Source: JBIOJM01 sp044450785
GTDB lineage: Bacteria; Planctomycetota; Planctomycetia; Isosphaerales; Isosphaeraceae
DNA: 8,834 bases
NCBI GenBank assembly: GCA_044450785.1
Contig: JBIOJM010000399.1
Location: 1-8,834, forward strand
Reading direction: 5' to 3'
This document shows positions 6,296 to 8,834 of the stretch, piece by piece. Position 1 is the first letter of the stretch; each line of letters starts with the position of its first letter. The notes below the pieces were generated by a model that worked only from the letters and a program-made list of their open reading frames with translations, did not search any database and was not told where the DNA came from. Both the position numbers and the translations under genes were made by a program.

Positions 6296-7645
6296 TCAGT
6301 AAGAGATGATCAGGCTGTAGACTTCGCGTCCTTCCTGGTTGTCCAGGACCCTCCCGTTACTCACGGTGACGGACCTGACGGGATAGAGACGGCCGCTGGG
6401 CATCCTCACATTTACCGTCCATTCGCCATCGGAGAGCCGGATCGCGAAACCGCCGAATGCATTCGTCAATCCGTCATGATGGATCAAGTTGTTGGACCGG
6501 CTCGTGACGGTGACGGGCACTTCTCCCTGAGGATCGCCGGCACTGGACTCGACCCTGCCGATCAAGACATTTCGCCGTTCGGGCCGCAGCGCTCGCGTGC
6601 TGGAGTAGACCGCCTTGCCCGCGTCGCGACGGATCGTGCCGGAACTGTCCGCGCCAGGCGCTGGCAACAGCTCGTTTGGATCGCCGCTGGGCGCGGCGGG
6701 AGCGCCGGCTTTGGCCTTGGCCGCGGCATCGGCGTCTGGTTTCGAGGCGCCGGGGTTAGCGCCCGCTCCCGGGACCGCTTTGGGAGCCGGCTGGTTGGTC
6801 TGATTTTTGGGCGTAGTCTGTCCTTGATCAGCGGCCGGGACAACAGGTGGACTATCCGCTCGACCGGCCGCCGGAGTCTGTGCCTTGGCGGCATCCGACG
6901 TGGGTTTGCGTGGGGCAGCGGGCTCGTCCCGCGGCGGGACATCCACATAGGAAGGAATCGGCTCTTCGTTCGACTCGCTCTGGGCGGCCTTGTTGCTCGT
7001 GCCCGCGCGGGAACCGGTGATGCTCGACGCCGGTGGGGTCTGGACGGGATAGGTCCAGGCAACCTCGTCGCAATCGCCACGAGGAATCACCGAGGCCGTT
7101 TCCCACACCGCGGGATACTCGTAGACCGTCGGTGTGTAGGTCCTGAGCCGGTAAGAAGTTGCGTAATAAGTGGGGCGAACGTACGACGAGGGGGCGTAAG
7201 CGGTTTCATAGCTTGAAGGGAAGTAGGTCGTTCCATAACTTGCGATGACGGGCCGCTCGACCAGCCATCGTCTGCCCAGGAGGCCCCTGCGATCGGTGGT
7301 CGCGACGTAGGTCGTCGGCAGCAGGGTCAGTGGTTCGGAGACGTAGGCTGTCGAAACATAGCTCGGAACGACGTAGGCGGTCGAGTAATAGCTCGGAGCG
7401 ACGTAGGCGGTCGAGTAATAGCTCGGAACGACGTAGCCTGTTGAGTAATAGCTCGGAACGACGTAGGCGGTCGGTGTTACGTATGACCTCGACACGACGT
7501 AGGAGGGGGCCAGGGAGAAGGTCGTGGAGGTGGGCGTGACGAACACGGTCTCGCCGTAGCGGATATCCGTGGCCCGGACCGAGAAACCGATGCCCATCCA
7601 AACGGTCGCGGCCAGGAGCGGCAACCGGACGTATGACGATCGCAT
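6296..7645 (-). CDS. Secreted tyrosine-repeat protein with C-terminal beta-sandwich-like domain
   Basis: A 449-residue exported protein of unknown function. Residues 1-26 form a signal peptide (MRSSYVRLPLLAATVWMGIG, then likely cleavage after VRA). Residues 30-180 are extremely rich in Tyr, Ser, Thr, Val and Pro and contain four tandem decapeptides (61-100) of consensus YVVPSYYSTA, flanked by looser TAY/SYV/TYV units. Residues 200-355 are a low-complexity Pro/Ala/Ser/Lys linker. Residues 358-445 (LIGRVESSAGDPQGEVPVTV, then TNAFGGFAIRLSDGEWTVNV) resemble a carboxypeptidase regulatory-like or related Ig-type beta sandwich. The arrangement suggests a cell-surface or wall-associated structural protein. 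The start is firm: AAGGAGG (complement of 7652-7658) lies 6 bases before the ATG. It is the first gene of the cluster with DUF2007 and GT4. Low-complexity composition limits family assignment. Confidence 0.85.
   Translation of the reverse strand: MRSSYVRLPLLAATVWMGIGFSVRATDIRYGETVFVTPTSTTFSLAPSYVVSRSYVTPTAYVVPSYYSTGYVVPSYYSTAYVAPSYYSTAYVVPSYVSTAYVSEPLTLLPTTYVATTDRRGLLGRRWLVERPVIASYGTTYFPSSYETAYAPSSYVRPTYYATSYRLRTYTPTVYEYPAVWETASVIPRGDCDEVAWTYPVQTPPASSITGSRAGTSNKAAQSESNEEPIPSYVDVPPRDEPAAPRKPTSDAAKAQTPAAGRADSPPVVPAADQGQTTPKNQTNQPAPKAVPGAGANPGASKPDADAAAKAKAGAPAAPSGDPNELLPAPGADSSGTIRRDAGKAVYSSTRALRPERRNVLIGRVESSAGDPQGEVPVTVTSRSNNLIHHDGLTNAFGGFAIRLSDGEWTVNVRMPSGRLYPVRSVTVSNGRVLDNQEGREVYSLIISY
7341..7473. 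repeat. 30-bp tandem repeat, about 4.4 copies, inside a CDS
   Basis: Units start at 7341, 7371, 7401 and 7431, with a partial fifth at 7461. The plus-strand unit begins ACGTAGGCGGTCGAGTAATA. Units two and three differ at a single base; units one and four differ from unit three at four and three bases. The repeat encodes, on the minus strand, the decapeptide YVVPSYYSTA of the secreted protein. Near-identity at DNA level indicates recent expansion by slippage or recombination. There are no spacers, so it is not a CRISPR array. Confidence 0.9.
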
Positions 7646-7775
7646 TGTTAGCCTCCTTCATAATCGGCTAAGGGCTCACGTTCGATTTTCGTGCAGTAAT
7701 CCAGTGTAAAGCCCACGATAATCACCATACCAGATCGTCGAGGGGGAACCAAGAGACCGGGGCTTGCAGGATCGG

Positions 7776-7808
7776 AGCGGCGGGTGCAATTCCCGCCGCC
7801 TCCATCCA
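7776..7808 (+). other. tmRNA 3'-end-like fragment, possible attachment-site relic
   Basis: GCGGG (7780-7784), a 7-base loop TGCAATT and CCCGC (7792-7796) form a T-arm. CGCCTCC (7797-7803) then follows as a 3' acceptor strand with discriminator A7804 and TCCA. The acceptor strand would pair with GGGGGCG through a G3-U70 wobble, the alanine identity element of tmRNA and tRNA-Ala; the long GC-rich T-stem is closest to tmRNA ends. The loop has G where TTC is expected (TGC). No 5' half is present at tRNA distance, and at tmRNA distance the DNA codes for the secreted protein on the other strand, so this is a fragment. An intrinsic terminator follows at once, as after a real gene end. Confidence 0.5.
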
Positions 7809-7840
7809 AGGCACTTGCGAGAATTCGCAAGTGCCTTTCT
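7809..7840 (+). terminator. Intrinsic terminator after the tmRNA-like fragment
   Basis: AGGCACTTGCGA (7809-7820) pairs perfectly with TCGCAAGTGCCT (7825-7836) around the loop GAAT. The stem runs straight into TTTCTTTG. A 12-bp perfect stem starting right after the acceptor strand suggests the native terminator of the RNA gene from which the fragment derives. Confidence 0.8.
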
Positions 7841-7877
7841 TTGTTGAGGTTACGACAGTTCATTCACGCCCAAGGAT

Positions 7878-7902
7878 GCGGGTATGTAACCCGCCGCCTT
7901 TG
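7878..7902 (+). other. Degenerate second T-arm/acceptor copy
   Basis: GCGGG (7878-7882), a 7-base loop TATGTAA, CCCGC (7890-7894) and CGCCTTT (7895-7901) repeat the layout of the fragment at 7780, exactly 98 bases later. Both T-stem strands are identical to the first copy and the acceptor strand differs at its last two bases; the loop has diverged. It lacks the conserved TTC loop and is not a working tRNA. It may be a decayed duplicate of the first fragment or a chance GC-rich match. Confidence 0.3.
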
Positions 7903-7946
7903 AGTATATCAAGCTGCCGACATTCATCATAAACATCTCACCAATA

Positions 7947-7960
7947 ACAACTTAAGTTGT
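7947..7960. promoter_or_regulatory. 14-bp perfect palindrome, possible operator
   Basis: ACAACTT-AAGTTGT is perfectly self-complementary. Further ACAAC (7971-7975) and GTTGT (7991-7995) half-sites lie within 35 bases, in a stretch poorer in GC than its surroundings. The spacing suggests a dimeric DNA-binding protein site, but no promoter or intact adjacent gene confirms it. It may be an integrase arm-type site given the neighbouring tRNA fragments (inference). The remainder of 7903-8200 holds no gene I can support. Confidence 0.3.
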
Positions 7961-8200
7961 AGTTCTCCGAACAACTCTGAGTCAAGACGTGTTGTAATTC
8001 ACCAGCGTCGCCGCCGGAATCCCGACCAATACCCGACCCACCGCCGATCTTTGATGCGAATGGGGCCGACGAGCGGTCAGCTTCCTCTATCAAGCCTGAT
8101 AAGCGCCTACTTCGTGTCGTCTGGGCGTCGCAGCGCCGAGCAACCTCGCGTTCCTCGACGAGCGTGCAGTAGTTCAGGAACGATTGCTTGGATCTGGTCC

Positions 8201-8233
8201 GTGAGGTCGTGGGTTCAAATCCCGCCGCCCCGA
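8201..8233 (+). other. tRNA-Pro-like 3'-end fragment, probable attachment site
   Basis: GTGGG (8209-8213), the canonical loop TTCAAAT and CCCGC (8221-8225) make a proper T-arm. CGCCCCG (8226-8232) is the 3' acceptor strand with discriminator A8233. A C1-G72 end pair with A73 is characteristic of bacterial tRNA-Pro, and GAGGTC in the variable-loop position also fits. The matching 5' acceptor strand CGGGGCG is absent upstream and 8160-8200 gives no sound D or anticodon arm, so only the 3' part of a tRNA is here. This is the piece of a tRNA gene that site-specific integrases duplicate. A terminator follows at 8250, and a recombinase remnant on the minus strand ends within it. Confidence 0.65.
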
Positions 8234-8561
8234 CTTGACGAGACAGAGTGCCCTTCGGCGAGAGCGTCGAAGGGCTTTCTCATTGTGGCGACGAGAGTTG
8301 CGCCTTCGAGCCGGCAGTTCAAAAGTACGATTTCCAGGATTCGTCGCTTCGCCGCGTAATCAGCGATAAGCCATTGCCCCCGAAGTGTTTGCGAAAGTTC
8401 AAAAACTTCCTCCGTCAACTCAGCCGTTTCGTTGTGGGAGGGGCGATCACGTCCAGTTGCAGCTTGATCGAGGCGAACCGATCCCGCATCTCCGTGTGTT
8501 TTCGGGCGAGCCTCTCCTGGTCGATGTCCTCGGTTGCCCGCAAGTTGAGCAGGCTACGGTT
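8215..8561 (-). pseudogene. Serine recombinase, frameshifted C-terminal remnant
   Basis: Two minus-strand frames together give the C-terminal region of a serine-family site-specific recombinase. The upstream part (8561 to about 8448) reads SLLNLRATEDIDQERLARKH and TEMRDRFASIKLQLDV, the coiled-coil segment. After a one-base shift near 8446-8450 the downstream part reads ETAELTEEVFELSQTLRGQW, LIADYAAKRRILEIVLLNCR and TLVATMRKPFDALAEG, the conserved end of the family (ADYAAKRRILEIV and RKPFDxLAEG). The catalytic N-terminal domain and the zinc-ribbon region are absent, so it is not functional. The last codons (GGGI, then TGA complementing 8215-8217) are read from the tRNA-like fragment itself, so the recombinase gene abuts or overlaps an attachment site. 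These enzymes integrate mobile DNA; here only the scar remains. Confidence 0.8.
8250..8280 (+). terminator. Intrinsic terminator after the tRNA-like fragment
   Basis: GCCCTTCG (8250-8257) pairs with CGAAGGGC (8268-8275); three further pairs (G-T, C-G, G-C) extend the stem to 11 bp with an AGAG tetraloop. TTTCT follows. It lies 17 bases beyond the tRNA-like fragment, as expected for a native tRNA terminator. Confidence 0.75.
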
Positions 8562-8834
8562 TCAAACTCTTTTGCGTAAAAGATCGAAGGAGGGAGGCAT
8601 CAGGCAAAAACCGAAGACAAACCCGTATGACCCTGTCAGGTTTTCAGCAAAGTGTGGCACAATCAATGCGCTGAGCATCGTGACCGCGAGGAAGGGAGCC
8701 CACAGCAGCACTTGCTTCCTAAGGCCCTTGACGCGCAAGGCGAGCGCCAGTCCCATGCCCAACAGAAAGCTGGAAGCGAACGCCGAAATGGTCAAGGCCG
8801 GGTTGGTTGGCGGCATGGCATACCACAATACGGC
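8562..8834 (-). CDS. Small hydrophobic membrane protein, probably 5'-partial
   Basis: The frame is open to the window edge and ends with TGA at 8562-8564. Three hydrophobic stretches look like membrane segments: TISAFASSFLLGMGLALALR, VLLWAPFLAVTMLSALIVPH and YGFVFGFCLMPPSFDLL. TTG at 8826-8828 or ATG at 8814-8816 could be starts, but neither has a visible ribosome-binding site, so the true start may lie beyond the window. The family is not recognised. The stop is in the same frame as, and directly followed by, the serine-recombinase remnant, so the end of this protein may have been created by the junction. Confidence 0.45.
   Translation of the reverse strand, partial: AVLWYAMPPTNPALTISAFASSFLLGMGLALALRVKGLRKQVLLWAPFLAVTMLSALIVPHFAENLTGSYGFVFGFCLMPPSFDLLRKRV

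Noticed and set aside
6158..7216. Plus-strand open frame of 352 codons
   Set aside because: It overlaps the signal-peptide-bearing repeat protein and the DUF2007 gene, both of which have good ribosome-binding sites; its sequence is low-complexity Arg/Gly shadow.
7341..7473. CRISPR-like 30-bp repeats
   Set aside because: The units are directly adjacent with no spacers and encode a decapeptide repeat in frame.
7660..7720. Promoter (TTTACA with 17-base spacing) for the secreted-protein operon
   Set aside because: The -35-like hexamer is fair but the -10 position reads AATCGA, too far from consensus to claim.
7742..7804. Complete short tRNA starting at GGGGGAA
   Set aside because: Only five of seven acceptor pairs form, the length is 63 bases, and no D or anticodon arm can be drawn.
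8160..8233. Complete tRNA gene
   Set aside because: Only the T-arm and 3' acceptor strand are sound; the 5' acceptor strand is missing and the putative anticodon stem (CTTGG/CCGTG) has a mismatch and a poor loop.

Overview
The window is GC-rich, with long antisense shadow reading frames, and looks like chromosomal DNA of a planctomycete, probably of the Isosphaeraceae type. That placement is an inference from gene content: an STAS-FHA-STAS protein, a tyrosine-rich secreted protein, a DUF2007 protein, a DUF4277/IS1634-type transposase and a serine recombinase with the C-terminal sequence style common in planctomycetes. No marker gene is present to settle it.

Layout. Positions 1-107 may hold the last codons of a plus-strand gene. 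At 240-284 there is a compact two-hairpin repeat. A large minus-strand gene (445-2154) encodes an STAS-FHA-STAS signalling protein. From 2155 to about 3125 I see no intact gene; this stretch holds a 154-bp element made of two 46-base inverted arms (2454-2607), a smaller inverted repeat (2816-2844) and a possible C-terminal gene remnant on the minus strand (2942-3052). An internally deleted IS1634-type transposase lies at 3126-4027. It is followed by a broken plus-strand gene (about 4284-4813, three frames) with a cysteine-heptad tail.

The main functional unit is a minus-strand cluster of three closely spaced genes read from 7645 down to 4824: a secreted tyrosine-repeat protein with a C-terminal beta-sandwich-like domain, a small DUF2007 protein, and a GT4 glycosyltransferase. 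Gaps of 28 and 46 bases suggest one operon, probably concerned with the cell surface.

The right end (7740-8834) looks like an integration scar. Three plus-strand T-arm plus acceptor-strand fragments occur at 7780, 7878 and 8209. The first resembles the 3' end of a tmRNA and the last that of a tRNA-Pro; each of these two is followed by its own intrinsic terminator. The minus-strand C-terminal remnant of a serine recombinase (8215-8561, frameshifted) terminates inside the tRNA fragment. A small hydrophobic reading frame runs off the right edge.

Overall the window is a mosaic: two healthy chromosomal transcription units (FHA/STAS, and the secreted protein-DUF2007-GT4 cluster) separated and flanked by decayed mobile DNA. 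No complete novel defence or mobile system is visible; the best leads are the tRNA/tmRNA-end array with its recombinase remnant, the long inverted-repeat element and the tyrosine-repeat protein.
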